Of a DNA stretch of 64,000 nucleotides, positions 49,261 to 60,469 are shown one piece after another. The position numbers and the translations under genes were made by a program. Within the stretch, counting starts at the first letter, position 1. Every line of letters begins with the position of its first letter. Source of the DNA: Gnetum montanum (lineage: Eukaryota > Streptophyta > Gnetopsida > Gnetales > Gnetaceae). Location: contig MNCI01001921.1 of NCBI GenBank assembly GCA_015680685.1, forward strand, positions 335,549 to 399,548. Reading direction: 5' to 3'. The notes below the pieces were generated by a model that was given only the letters and a program-made list of their open reading frames with translations, was not told where the DNA came from and did no database searches.

Positions 49261-50345
49261 TCTTTTTGAAATGACAATATTGTGAGATGAAATTAGGGAT
49301 CAAGGATGACTAAAAATGAGTGGATTTACCCTATTCTCTTTCTTTGATGCCTATCTGATAGAACCATTGTAGATTAATGATATGAGATTAGAGTGGATTG
49401 AATTACAGCTATGTATTGATATAGATCTAAGGGAATTTTTCATGTGTTAGGAGGACAACACAAAGAGGATAGAATCTATTAGTAGGAAGAGAGGAGAATT
49501 AGTCAAGAACTTTAAGGAGCTAACAATTGCATAGAGTTTTCTGATAGTTGCTAAAAAAGTAGTTGTGTCATAGAGAGGTTGAATCTTTAAAATGTTTTGC
49601 AAATTGCCAATGTTCTAGCTGTCAATCACAAGTTAGCCCCTTTCTATTGAGGGATATCCTCTTATTTATTGGCCATAAAGACTCATATATTGCAAGGAAA
49701 TAATACTTTTGGGGCTTATAAAATCCTCTACAAGTTTTGGATAGAAGAAATGATGTGTAGTTGTAGCAGACATCAAAGATAAAGTTGATGTAATTGCACT
49801 CAGAGGGAGGGGGTGAATCAGGCCTTAAGCTTTTTAAAGTGCTTTACCTGTTACATTATCCAGCGTACGTTCAGGAGCTTCTCTTACAATCCACACTAAG
49901 CACTATGGCTTACGGCAATTTCACAACCCAATGAGAAACACTTTGGAATATCACTTTCTCAGCATAGAGAGAGATAAATACTTTGCTTTTTCTAAACACC
50001 AAAGCTCAATAATTGTAGAGTTTTAAAGGAAAAGGACATAGGAAGAAATTCCAATTCATGCACATAAACGGGCAAAATCAGAAGAATGAGCTGAACATTC
50101 AAACTACAATTTGTAGCAAAATGTTCAAACTACAATTTGTAGCAAAATGTTTAAAGCCGTTACAGACACATTAGAGGAAGGAAGATGTAGCCATTGACAA
50201 TCCATTCGAGGAATGTTGGAGAAGACTGAAAATTTGTTACTGGTAAGTATTGAAAGCTTGGTAGAGGAAATCTGTCATTCTATTTTATTCAGCGCACCTG
50301 TTATTTTTCTTGAACCACAGACAATGCTGACTTTTCTTTGCCTTC
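49261..50345. other. Intergenic, no gene recognised
   Basis: The phrase TTGCACTCAGAGGGAGGGGG followed by TGAATCAGG near 49793 resembles a motif often met in repeats of large plant genomes, but I could not assign an element. A 27-bp phrase (TTCAAACTACAATTTGTAGC) is duplicated at about 50097 and 50124. Confidence 0.35.
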
Positions 50346-51060
50346 TTATGACAAACCATGCCATGTTAAAAGTTAAAAGCTAAAGCCACTTACAAGTGGA
50401 AACAACTTTGCACATCTAGAAACAACATTGCATGTTATGACAAACCATGCCATGTTAAAAGTTAAAAGCTAAAGCCACTTACAAGTGGAAACAACTTTGC
50501 ACATCTAGAAACAACATTGCATTTGAAACCATATTGTACATGTGGAAGTAGAAACGAGGAAAATATGTTTGTATGAAAATATACACATCTAGAAACAACA
50601 TTGCATTTGAAACCATATTGTACATGTGGAAGTAGAAACGAGGAAAATATGTTTGTATGAAAATATACAAACCAGGTTGCACGTGAAAACAATCTTGCAC
50701 GTTAAATGTGAAAACATAGAAATAATGTTGGATGTCAACCATAAAAACATTGAAAAGATGTTTTGAAGACTTGGAAATATGGAAAATACATTGTAGGTTA
50801 AAAGTGAAACGACATTTCACATTAAAAGTAGAAATGCGAAAAGTAGAAAACTGAAAATGACATTGTTCATTAAATATGAAAATGATGTTCTAGTGGAAAT
50901 GACTTACCAAAAAGAAGATGTTACTCATTGAAAATGGTATTAGTGTGTTGAATGTGTGTGGAACTTACAAATGATGTTATGCATTGAAAATGGGAACTAT
51001 GTGTCACATTGAAAATGAAAATAACGCTTCAAGAAGAACATGGTAACAACATCATTCATC
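50346..51060. repeat. Minisatellite: two overlapping recent tandem duplications in an older array
   Basis: An 89-bp unit (50346-50434) repeats at 50435-50523, starting TTATGACAAACCATGCC. Overlapping its end, an 84-bp unit (50500-50583) repeats at 50584-50667, starting CACATCTAGAAACAACATTG. Both pairs look identical. Beyond 50668 the same kind of phrase (TTGCACGTGAAAACAA, GTTAAATGTGAAAACAT) recurs in degraded form to about 51060. Minus-strand open frames across the duplication are by-products of the repeat. Confidence 0.85.
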
Positions 51061-51086
51061 AAGTAGAGGTAAGACAATTTGGGGAT

Positions 51087-51540
51087 TGCACAAGAAATTT
51101 ACATGCATAGATAATTAGAAATGTACAATGCGGAACCAAATGGCACAAGAAATTCACATGCATAAATAACTGAAAATGCATAATGCCAAAGCAAATGGAA
51201 CTAATCTCCCGTCATTGATGCATCGGATTAAACTTGGCATTTGGATTCTTCTTTCACACAAGTGCTCTACAATGATGGTGTATACAAGCTCTAAGCATCT
51301 GTGAAAGAGACCAAAATTGCAATCGTGCTATGATTCATGGTGCCATTGATCTCTTATTAAGAATGAATTTATAGGCCACAGAATCAATTACCACAAGAGA
51401 CCCAATGCCAACACATAAAAAATGCATTACCTAATATGGAAACCATCTTGATGCATTAACTAACTCATAAAAATGTATTAGTGGATATAGTTGCCACCTT
51501 CATGCATTAACTAACTTATAAAAAGCATTAGTGGATAATG
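51087..51540. repeat. Two further short tandem repeats
   Basis: GCACAAGAAATTTACATGCA at 51088 recurs at 51143 (55-bp period). A second pair around ATGCATTAACTAACTCATAA (about 51452) and ATGCATTAACTAACTTATAA (about 51514) has a period of about 62 bp. They continue the minisatellite style of the preceding block. Confidence 0.7.
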
Positions 51541-52559
51541 CATGCTATAGTAGAAGCAACCTTGAAAATGGAAACAACATTTGATTGAAAGTGGTAATGA
51601 CGTAGGCATTAAAACTAAACTACAATTGAACTTTAGCAAAACAAAACTTAACCTACACAACCAAACCTATAATTAAGCTTAAAACATCCAATAATCTCTT
51701 TCTTTTTGAGATTGAGTGAATTCATAATGTAAATTAAAATGAAAGAGAATAAAGAAGAAGCATATAGAGTCAAGTAAATAAAAATGGCTAGGGAAAAGAA
51801 AAAATATCCAAGCAGTTTCATGCTGAAAATCATCGCACAGATCAACATAGTTCAAGTAACAAAAATAATAATAGCAAGTATAGAAGGGGAAATAGGGGAA
51901 AATAACACAATGCATAACAGGAGATAACAAGCTCATAATATACTTTCAAAATCAAGTCTTTAGTCAAAACATCTTAAACAAGCAAGGAGGTAGATAGATA
52001 GTCATGCTAGGTAAGAAGTTAGTTTACTATAGGCTTATAGTATAACATAAGAATACAAAAATCTAGCTCATAACAACAAAGAGAGATCATCATCATGACC
52101 ACACTGATACCTTAGTCAAGCAATAAGGAGTACATTGTAACTCATATTAGTAGAAATAGATGAGAATAACATAGCCATTGCAAAAAAAAAAAAAAAATAG
52201 TTAAAAGAATGTTACAAGCATAAAAAATGTAGAGAATAAAACACTTTAGAGGAAACATTTTTCTAACAAAACCATAAAAAAATTATTGATAAAACCATCA
52301 TAAAACAATAGCATATACTTCCTTTCTTATCCAAAAATATGAAAGATAGCTCCCCTTACATTAAGCAAATCAAGCTCTAAATATACACAAAAGATATAGC
52401 TATAAGCAACAAGAAAGCATAGAGATAGACATACGAGCTTTAAAAGAACATACTTCCCCTACAATATAATTGGATATCTCATTTAAAATTCCTTTAAAAA
52501 TAGCATATAAAAGAAGATATTTAAGCCTATTTTGGTAAAATTGGCACACTCAATAATGT
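51541..52559. other. AT-rich sequence, possibly LTR/UTR of the copia element
   Basis: This lies downstream (minus strand) of the copia RNase H end and could hold its 3' LTR. A purine-rich GTAGGGGAAGTATG (minus strand, about 52452-52465) could be a polypurine tract. LTR borders were not found. A poly(A) tract is at 52182-52197. Confidence 0.3.
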
Positions 52560-53530
52560 TCTTAAGTAAAGAAATCTCTCTTTATTCAAACCCTTTGGAA
52601 AAATATGTGCTCTCTATTTGTGGATGACATATATGATAATTTTATTATTTTTATTTCTACTTGGTCATGAAGAAAATGATATTTAATCTCAATATTTTTA
52701 GTTTTGCCATGAAAAACTAGATTTTGAGAAATAGAAATAGTTGCATTATTATCACAATAAATAATTACTGGATCAAAAATTTCTATATTGAAAAGTTTTA
52801 ATACTTCCCTCATCTAAAGAATTTGTGTGTAGGAGTGTGAGGCTGTAACATATTCAAATTTTTCCAATGATAACGCAATAGAGTTCTACTTCTTACTTAG
52901 CCATGATACGCAATAGAGTTCTACTTCTTACTTAGCCATGATACTAACATATCACCAAGAAAATGATAGTTTCCAGTAATGGATTTGAATAATCTTTATT
53001 TCTAATCCAATCTCTATCTATAAATGCTTGTAATTCAAAAGTTATATTTCATGGGAATCATAACCCATGACTAGTTGTGCCTTTCAAATGATGTAAAATT
53101 CTTTTGGTTGCAACCAAGTGTGATTCTTTTGGCTTTGACTAATATCTAGAAATAAGATCCACTACAAAAGTTATATCAAGCTTGTTGGCTATTGTATACT
53201 ACAAGCTTTCCATAATGAATCTATATAGTGAAGCATCAACATTCTTCTTATCTTCATCTTTGTAGAGATGTACACTTGTGCTGAGAAGAGTCATACAAGT
53301 TTGAGCTTCTATCATGCCAAAATGCTTGAGCATCTATTACACATACTTTATTTAAGAAATAAAAGTCCCATCCCTACATTGTTGAATATGTAGTCCAAGA
53401 AAATGAGATAGCTCTTCTAGCATAGACATCTCAAAGTTAGCTTTCATGGCTTTAATAAATTCTTTACTCAATCTTGAGCTTGTACCTACAAACATTATGA
53501 GGATCTAATCATTTCAAGGTCTTATTGCAT
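52560..53530 (-). pseudogene. Ty1/copia reverse transcriptase end and RNase H
   Basis: The minus strand reads the C-terminal copia RT: KAMKANFEMSMLEELSHFLG (about 53420-53480), MLKHFGMIEAQTCM (about 53310-53350), LYKDEDKKNVDASLY and then KESHLVA.KRI(L)HHLKGTTS. RNase H follows in an open stretch at 52586-52813 with PVIIYCDNNATISIS and FHGKTKNIEIKYHFLHDQ, ending near HIFFQRV. This is the order expected for copia pol. Stops interrupt the RT, for example after TFIS and KYV, where Gln is usual. Integrase and protease upstream are not present. The element is truncated. Confidence 0.85.
52874..52943. repeat. 35-bp tandem duplication inside copia pol
   Basis: CGCAATAGAGTTCTACTTCT at 52874 recurs at 52909; the 35-bp units are identical. 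It shifts the RT reading frame and is younger than the general decay. Confidence 0.9.
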
Positions 53531-53748
53531 AGATCCCATTTTGAAATCTTGAGGATCTAATCATTGGAAGCCTTCTTCTGGAATCCAAATCTAATTATTA
53601 TGTGCTACTTCTATGATCTTGCCACTTTTGGTTTCAACCATGTCCTTGTATATTATTTCCACCCTTTTATTTGTAGATATGTACTTGCGTATTTTTAAGG
53701 TAGTAAGTCATAAATCATACTTATAATAAGATAAACTAGTTTAATTAT
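53531..53748. other. No gene recognised
   Basis: This is a short stretch between the copia pol fragment and the LTR end. It may include upstream copia RT that is too degraded to read. Confidence 0.4.
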
Positions 53749-54265
53749 TAATGAGTGGTAGAGTAGATCCTATGCTCAACCATATAGATCACAAGTATTC
53801 ATGCATGATTTGTTTGAATTCCGTGGACTAAGACTAGCTTTGTTGTCTAGTTAGCTAAACTTTAGATTAGTGGTTGTAGTCTTTCCAATCATACTTGTGG
53901 AGTACTAATTTATATGGTTAAGTGTGATTGAGACATATGATCAAAGTATTATTATTAAAATACTAATATATTAAAATTATTAAACTAGTTAATTTAAATG
54001 CAAAAAATAAATTTAGTTTGGCCTAGGCATGAAGTTGTTGTTTCCAATTAGGCATACACATTTTGAACATGCATTAATATTGTTGAGTTATCTAGTGTCC
54101 ATTGTTGGGTGTACTAAGTGATACACTACTAGGATTACAAAAATTTATGCTTATATGTTCAAATTTGATTGTAATTGTGTGATTAATTAAGTGTGATAAA
54201 AGTAAACTAATTCTTTTCAGAAAAAGTTCGAGAGAATCTATTCTAGAAAAAGAATGAGCTACACA
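53749..54265 (-). repeat. LTR fragment, minus orientation, Athila/Tat-like family
   Basis: The minus strand ends CTCATTA at 53749 (from CTCATCA). It shares the ACTCAACCATATA/ATGCATG block and the CCTAGTAGTGTATCACTTAG block with the LTRs at 59554 and 25433. U3 is missing: the match fades near 54200-54265, where a GC-rich segment begins. Confidence 0.65.
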
Positions 54266-54540
54266 AGCACGTAGCGTGGACCAGCGACCGCAGCCCTGGC
54301 CCCACAGCATTCAAGGAAGAGAGGACGCCCCTAAGGGCCAAAGAAAATCACGCAGCCACCCCCCGCCCACTGCAGGCATCCCTTCAGGCGGGCAGGTGAC
54401 CACCACCTCCGACGAGCAGGCGCGAGAAACCCCCAGACCGACACAGAAACAAAAGCAGAGACAGAAACAGAAACAGAAAAGAAACAGAAATAGAAACCAA
54501 AACCTAAACGGCAAACACAAAACAGGCCAAGACAAGAGAA
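54266..54540 (+). other. GC-rich, CpG-rich segment of unknown origin
   Basis: The roughly 275 bp has far more G+C than anything else in the window and keeps many CpG sites. It starts about GCGTGGACCAGCGACCGCAG and ends in irregular CAGAAA repeats (54440-54500). One plus frame (54276-54581) is open for 101 codons: proline-rich at first, then a Gln/Lys/Arg-rich tail. Its right edge joins directly to a gag sequence that has a different neighbour in the related copy at 62035. It could be an insertion, a captured gene fragment or a LINE ORF start. I see no diagnostic motif. Confidence 0.5.
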
Positions 54541-55950
54541 GGGAATTCCTCTATCCACAAGAGGGAGGTTTGTTTCTATGACAATGAGGAGGAGGCACCA
54601 CTTGATCAAGTGGTGCAATGAAAAAGCTTTTTGGTCCAAAAATCTATCTTTGAAATATTGACTAAGGTTGATAAAATGTGGGACTCCTTGGATGAAAAAT
54701 TTTAAACTACTTTAAGAATTGTAGAGGAGAAAAGAGATCAAGGAGGTAGTGGTTGTGATAGAATAAATGAATGCCAAATGTAACCATAAGAAGACTAAGG
54801 AAAAGACTGTCGTAGTAAAAAAGGTCATGGATTCTAAATTTGATGATGATGGGTATGACATCTATTAGTATGAAAATCCTAAGGGATGTTTTCCTATTAT
54901 GTCACACTTACAGAAATTTGGAATGTATGCATTGAATCCTAGATTGACTAGATGACAAGTACCTCGGAGGTTGCCTTATCCTCAAGAAAACTATTAGTTG
55001 TTACACTAGCAAGCCTACTATCCAAGTGAAGCACCATCTTAACCTAATGAGAATTACTAGTAGTGGAAACACCCACAATCATGGAGGATGCCACCTCCAA
55101 GGTAGCAGCACCCTTACTGCTAGCTAGTTCCTTATGGGTACTATGTTCAGCAACCTATCTCTCCATGTGACTCTTCTAGTCACACTTCCTTCCAAAACCA
55201 CTACTACCCTCTCTAATATTAAGAGCACCATCTCCAAGAGGGGAGTCACCATTTTCTTATTCCATCCTCAACTTCCTTGCCACATGCTTCATCTATGTAG
55301 GAAGAAATAATAACCTGACCACATCAAAAAAACATCACAAGGGCCTTAAACTTATAGCGGCTCTGTAGCTGAGTGGTTCTAACACTAAGCCTCAGAAAAG
55401 ACCATTCTTCAAAACCAGTAGCCCAAAAAACTCCATACAAATACCTATAGTTTCTAACCATGCTTCTCCTATATCTACTAAAATGTCTCTAGAGAACCTT
55501 TTAAATCAAAATGCTTCTAAATTGCACACTATAATTTTGAACCCATGTGGTCATTCATTGAATTAATGTCAAGCATCTTTCTAGGAAGAGATTTGATCCT
55601 AGGAGTTCCCTCATTTATTTGCAACTTGCTAAAAATAAACCATGCAAGGATCTTTTGGACTCAAGTTCTAGAGTTATCTTGATATCACAAGAGATGTAGA
55701 ATGCTTGAAACCTACCCCCACTCAAAATGAAAAACATTTAGTTTGAGTTGGCAAATTAGTCCATCACTATCCCCTTGGGATTGGTGGAGGACATTATGAT
55801 CACTATTTATGAGTGGTCCTATCTTGTTGACTTCCTAGTGATCTATGTGGATAACTACAAAGGGGACTTCCATATCCTTATATTCATGATGTATTCTAGG
55901 AGCCAAATGAGCCAAACAACATCACTTATTTCATACCTCATGGAGAGCTA
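54541..55950 (+). pseudogene. Gypsy gag-protease, array copy 1 (5'-truncated)
   Basis: From about 54548 this aligns with the copy at 62045 (GGGAGGTTT...GAGGAGGAG, then a KMWDSLDEKF-type block). At 54855-54890 the variant knuckle reads YDIY, TAG, YENPKGC, so two Cys and the His are lost. The protease starts near 55663 as LDSSSRVILISQEM, with the motif DSG reduced to DSS, and continues SITIPLGLVEDIMITIYEWS and KGDFHILI. The final IIxGRPxL segment is lost. Sequence then runs into an LTR remnant, with no RT. Confidence 0.65.
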
Positions 55951-55989
55951 AACCATATAGTCAAATTTCACTAGCTCCACGTGGGAAGA

Positions 55990-56115
55990 TAATGATCACG
56001 AACTTAAACCATTTACTAGCATATTAACATTATTTTTTCCATGGATTATGATCTAGTCATGTGTGAATACCTGTGACTTATATGGTTGGGTGTTGGATTA
56101 GTCCACCGCTCATCA
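55990..56115 (+). repeat. LTR 3' remnant between array copies 1 and 2
   Basis: It holds the last roughly 125 bp of the family LTR (GATCTAGTCATGTGTGAATA, then TATATGGTTGGGTGTTGGA and CGCTCATCA). It lines up with 60345-60469. The rest of this LTR is deleted. Confidence 0.7.
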
Positions 56116-56134
56116 TTGGTGTCACTGTTAAGGA
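56116..56134 (+). promoter_or_regulatory. Primer binding site (tRNA-Asp type), array copy 2
   Basis: TTGGTGTCACTGTTAAGGA directly follows the CATCA LTR end. All but one difference from the tRNA-Asp complement are C-to-T or G-to-A. Confidence 0.65.
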
Positions 56135-57365
56135 AAAGTCAATGTATGCTGAGTAAATCATTTCATAAAGTTTGTTGTATTAGAACTCAATGTTAACATT
56201 CATAGCTCTAAAATAAGCATACTTAAACAAATGTCTCAAACCACAACATGAGTTTAATTAAGGATACATTATCACCTGCTAAGGAAATACAAATAATCAA
56301 TGAAAGGATTGAAGAAGAAGAAGACTAGAGTATGCCAATGTAGACAAGGATCTCATATGCTCATCACAATCCTTATTATCTTGATTGCACCTTCATCTTT
56401 CATCAAGATAGCTAATTAAGATGGAAAGATCTTCAAGGGAACATTGTTCTACCACCAAAATGTTTAGCATCCATCATGCTCCAAATTTCTCTCAAGGGAA
56501 TGAAACTAAGTGAAGCAGTTAGAGGGTATCATGTGACCAAACACATGACTAGACCCTATGAGTCCACTAAGGAGTAGTTACAAAGAGAAAATGCCATAGA
56601 GAACAAGCATGATTAGAACAAAGAATAGAAGGTTAACTCTCCTATTATCTTAGAAGAGCTTGATGGAGATGAAATCATACCTAAAAAAATCCACCAAAGC
56701 CATGCGTTGTAGTCACAAATGCCTATCATCCGATTAGAGGAACCTATTAAGCATCAGTCATGCTCTAACTTAGCAGAGACACTCCGAAGGGAGGGGAAAG
56801 ACTCAAGGCACAAGCAGGACTCAAGGCCAAGAGTTCATGCTATATGTTACAAAGAAGAACATTAGATTCATAGAAGGAGGACAAGTAGACACCATTTTCC
56901 TACTACCTCATCCGCATCCTCACAATTATCAAAGGAATTTGATAGAAGGTGGAAAAAGTACAAGCACCATGATAGTGAAGGGAGAAGGACTCATTACCAT
57001 TATAACCATCATTCAAGACATTATTATTCAGATGATGAAGAGTATAAATAAAGAAGATGTAAGGATTGAAGATATCATGAAAGGGATGAGCACAGAAGGA
57101 GGCATTATTACAATTGACCATAAAAACCTAATCAAGATGATGAATCCCTAATGGATACTCAAAGCATGATTAACATACCAGAAGCTATACACATTCTAAC
57201 TAGGAATGTGAGGGATAACCATATTAAATGACTTGATATGAATAACATGTAAATATTTGAAAGTGGTTATAATGCTAATCCACAACACCACCTCCAAGCT
57301 TTCCACGATGTCTACCTCCTATAAAACATTGAAAATGATTGGTAGAAGCTAAAGTTATTTCCAAG

Positions 57366-58150
57366 AACACTTGTGAAAGAGGCAAAGAGTTGGTATAGAC
57401 CCCTACCACCTGAATCAATTAGAAGATGAAGTACCATTCCAGAGATCTTTAACAATAAGCACCAAACCTATTTGTGGGTGTCCAACTTAAGAAAATAAAT
57501 CCAAGAATGGAAACAAGAGACTCATGAGATCCTTGATGCAGAAATGGGTAGGTACTATTCATTACTTCATGGATTCTCATAGAGGAAATAACTTAGGCAC
57601 ATTGTATATGGGTTATGAAGAAAAACCAGAGAGATCCTTGGGATTTATGCTTAAGGCCGATTATTTGAAATGACTACACATTGAATCTGGAGATTGATTG
57701 ACCAAGTGATGAAGAAAGAAGGTGAATTAAAAAAGAGAGAATTGGCTGAGAAGTTTAACCGAGATCCATCAATCAAAAAGAGAGATGCATGAGTTTGTGG
57801 TACCCAAGAAGAGGAAACCTTGGATCAGGTAATTCAAAAGAAAACTCTATCAATCCAAAAATCTATCACCAACATAGTAGCACAGGTAGCAAAGATGTGG
57901 AACTTAGTCAATGAGAGAAGTATAATAGCCTTAAATATTATGGAGGAGAGAATAGAGCAAGCCTTTGGGAATGAAAAACAAAAGATAAAGAAGAAAGATT
58001 TTGGACAAAAAGAAAAAGTGGTTAAGTGTTTAGACACTAGCTTCATCGACGAGGAAGGGTGTACCATGTATTAGTATGATCATCCTAAGGGATGTTGCCT
58101 AGTAATGGCACATTTACAGGAAATGGGGGCATACAAAATTAATCCTAAAT
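57366..58150 (+). pseudogene. Gag core and variant zinc knuckle, array copy 2
   Basis: SWYRPLPPESIRR, then STIPEIFNNKHQTY, LDAEMGRYYSLLHGFS and KTREILGIYA match the gag core of the other copies. The region 57820-58074 is open: a basic, coiled-coil-like segment (NIMEERIEQAFGNEKQKIKK). It then reads GCTMY, a TAG at 58072, and YDHPKGCCLVMAHLQEMGAY. In other copies this is a C-x2-C-x3-H-x3-C motif; here the second Cys is Tyr. Confidence 0.7.
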
Positions 58151-58862
58151 TGTTAAGAAACAAATGCACAAAAGGTTACCTTATCCTCAAGGTAACTACA
58201 AATAGGACTTCCAACCAACATACTATCCTAGTGGAGCTTTGCCATAGCCATAAGAGTAGTGTTACTAGTAGTGGAAACAATCCCAATTATGGGTTATGCC
58301 ACCACCTTATTAATAGTATCTATATTGATAGCTTGATCCATATGGAAACTACGTCCAATGTCTAATCTCACTAGCAAATGTAGTTATTCAAACTTCATAG
58401 TATTATCTACCTGAGTACCACAGACTGACACCACCAAGGATAGATCCAAACTCAAATATCCATCCATAAGTAGCTAATCCATCAAATCCAACTCATCCTT
58501 TGCCACCAGTACCACCTGTTGTAATGTAGGAGGAATTACTATCATAATTGCAATAGATGAATGTTGCAAGGGCCATAAATATACAAATGGAGGATCTTAC
58601 CAGCAACACTAAGCGCCAAATGAAGAAACAACCTTTCTTTAGGACAAGTCCAAAGAGGGTTGGTAGAGGTAGGACTTCATTGAAACAAGCTTCTCTTACA
58701 ATAGATCCACTTACCAACAACAAGCTTTCACCATTGTCAAACACAAACATGAAAACTATCATGCTCCCATAAATAGTCACAAAATAGATAAAGGAATGGC
58801 CACTCCCTAAGAAAATAATTGATCTAGAAGTTTCTTTGATTTATCTATGAGTAGCTAGAAAA
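58151..58862 (+). pseudogene. Gag-protease linker, array copy 2
   Basis: This is a low-complexity linker between the knuckle and the protease. It has a basic stretch around 58557-58772 (KRQMKKQPFFRTSPKRVGRG), likely nucleic-acid binding. A related linker is seen at about 24550-24700 in the minus-strand copy. Confidence 0.4.
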
Positions 58863-59291
58863 TTGTCATGCAAAGCTCTATTAGACTCAAGTTTTAGGGT
58901 AAATCTGATCTCTTACAAAACATATCAAGCATGGAACCTACCACGTTTGAAGGAGTGCAACATCCCCTTGGAACAAATGGAAAATATAGTGACCACTACC
59001 AATGGGTGCTCTTATCCAATAGTCTTTCTTGTGATTGATGTGAAAAGTGATGACAAGGAATTTCCAATTATCATGGGGAGACCATGTCTTAGCACAATCG
59101 ATGCTAAGTTAAATATGAGACATTTATCTATTGAAATCTCTAAGGAATACATGCATGGATCCATACATACACAATGGATTTCATGCATTACTACTAATAA
59201 AGAAAGGTGTAGTGATGGATGGATCATTCAAAATATCAACATAGTTAGTACAATAGTCCACAACACAAGTGAAAAACAAGTGTGTGCATAA
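58863..59291 (+). pseudogene. Gypsy retropepsin, best preserved copy
   Basis: The frame is open for 142 codons. ALLDSSFRVNLIS is the active-site segment, with the usual D-S/T-G reduced to D-S-S, so catalysis is doubtful. VVTTTNGCSYPI and LVIDVKSDDKEFPIIMGRPC form the flap-to-C-terminal part with the IIMGRP signature, followed by LSTIDAKLNM. A C-terminal tail with SCITTNKERCSDG is specific to this family in the window. A functional copy would process the Gag precursor. The true start lies upstream, since the frame belongs to a polyprotein. Confidence 0.75.
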
Positions 59292-59553
59292 GAGAGAGGA
59301 AGGATTACTAAATCAAAAGATCCCTGGTGGCCAACAACTAAGAATGTTAAACTATTTAGAATATGCATGGAACAATCTAATTCACTCATTAATTTCTATT
59401 CTAAAAAGATGAATTGAACTAGGGACCCAGAAATGAAACTATTAAATCATGTTCATATATCAATAGGAAAAGAAAACAAGGACTTAGACAATTAAAACTC
59501 AAGTACCATCAAGATTACATGAGACAATAAAAAAAAACTTAAATGACTAAATA

Positions 59554-60469
59554 TGATGATGAGTTGTGATTGGCCATGTCAACTGGGCCTCATCAACTAG
59601 GCCATGTCGACTGGGCCTCATCGACTAGGCCTCGTTGACGCATCATTTCATGCATTGACTAGGCCACATTGATGTAGGATCTATTCTCTCCTATAAATAC
59701 ATGCTCTCTATTTGCATTCATGGCATTAGTCAGTAATAGTGAAGCAAATTTCTTGTATTTTTTCTATTCAAAAGTTAGAATATTTTCCTAAGTGCCCACA
59801 GTAGGAGTTATTGAATGTACATATTTTTATTTGAGCATTTTTGTAGCTGAGCATGAAAGTGTGTACGATAATAAAGATGAGCTTCTTTATAAACCTTGTA
59901 GCATTTTAGATATTTTAGATATTTATTCATGCATTTAATGCTTTTAGTTTTTTATTTAATGTTTTTCAACAATTGGGCTAATTAAGTGAGATAAACTAGA
60001 TAGATTAAATACATAAGTATGATCTCTTCAAGCATAACAGGTATTCGCTTGGTAATCCCAGCAGCATTATTACTTGGTGCACCTCATAGTGTAGCACTTG
60101 GTAACCCAGTAGTGGATACATGGGTTTAGAATATGTATGGAAAGTGGGACCAAATGCTTATGTTAGGACTAGGTAGAAATTAGTTAGTTAGTTAAACTAA
60201 ATTAGTCATTAGATTACTTTATCTCTCTCTTCAAGCATTAAAGAACATAAAACATAAAATGATAAAAATCATATGTCTTGATTACACTTAACCATATGTT
60301 TTTACTTCACAAGTGTAATTGGAAAGACAATGAATGACCATTAGGATAAAGTTCACTTCCTAGAAGACTAGTGCACTAGAAACAAGAGAGTCCATGGAAT
60401 TTGACTGGATCATGCATGGGCACTTTGTGATTCGTATGGTTGAGCATAGGGGTACCTTGCCACTCATCT
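59554..60469 (+). repeat. LTR between array copies 2 and 3
   Basis: It starts TGATGATGAGTTGTGATTGG and ends CACTCATC(T). U3 holds a 28-bp tandem repeat, a TATA box CTATAAATAC is at 59691-59700, and AATAAA is at about 59870. The CTTGGTAATCCCAGCAG block near 60048 and the terminal block GGTTGAGCATAGGGGTACC are shared with 25433-26263. At about 916 bp it is full length. Confidence 0.8.
59572..59640. repeat. 28-bp tandem repeat in U3
   Basis: GGCCATGTCAACTGGGCCTC... at 59572 repeats at 59600 as GGCCATGTCGACTGGGCCTC, with a partial third copy at 59628. The first copy differs by two CG-to-CA changes. Confidence 0.9.

Larger units (their letters stand above)
56135..59553 (+). mobile_element. Gypsy internal region, array copy 2 (gag-protease only)
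   Basis: A 3.4-kb internal region is bounded by a PBS on the left and an LTR on the right. It holds a gag leader (56140-57300, with an open frame at 56837-57151 rich in charged residues), a gag core, a knuckle motif and a protease. Only about 260 bp separate the protease stop from the next LTR. RT, RNase H and integrase are absent, so this copy would have depended on enzymes from another element. Confidence 0.7.

Noticed and set aside
50462-50820. Minus-strand frames with a repeated 28-residue peptide
   Set aside because: They are by-products of the 84-bp tandem duplication, with no support as coding.
54311-54639. Minus-strand frames with Phe/Cys-rich repeats opposite the GC-rich island
   Set aside because: These are shadows of the CAGAAA-rich plus-strand sequence.
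59572-59640. CRISPR-like or satellite array
   Set aside because: Only two and a half 28-bp units without spacers, located in the U3 of an LTR.
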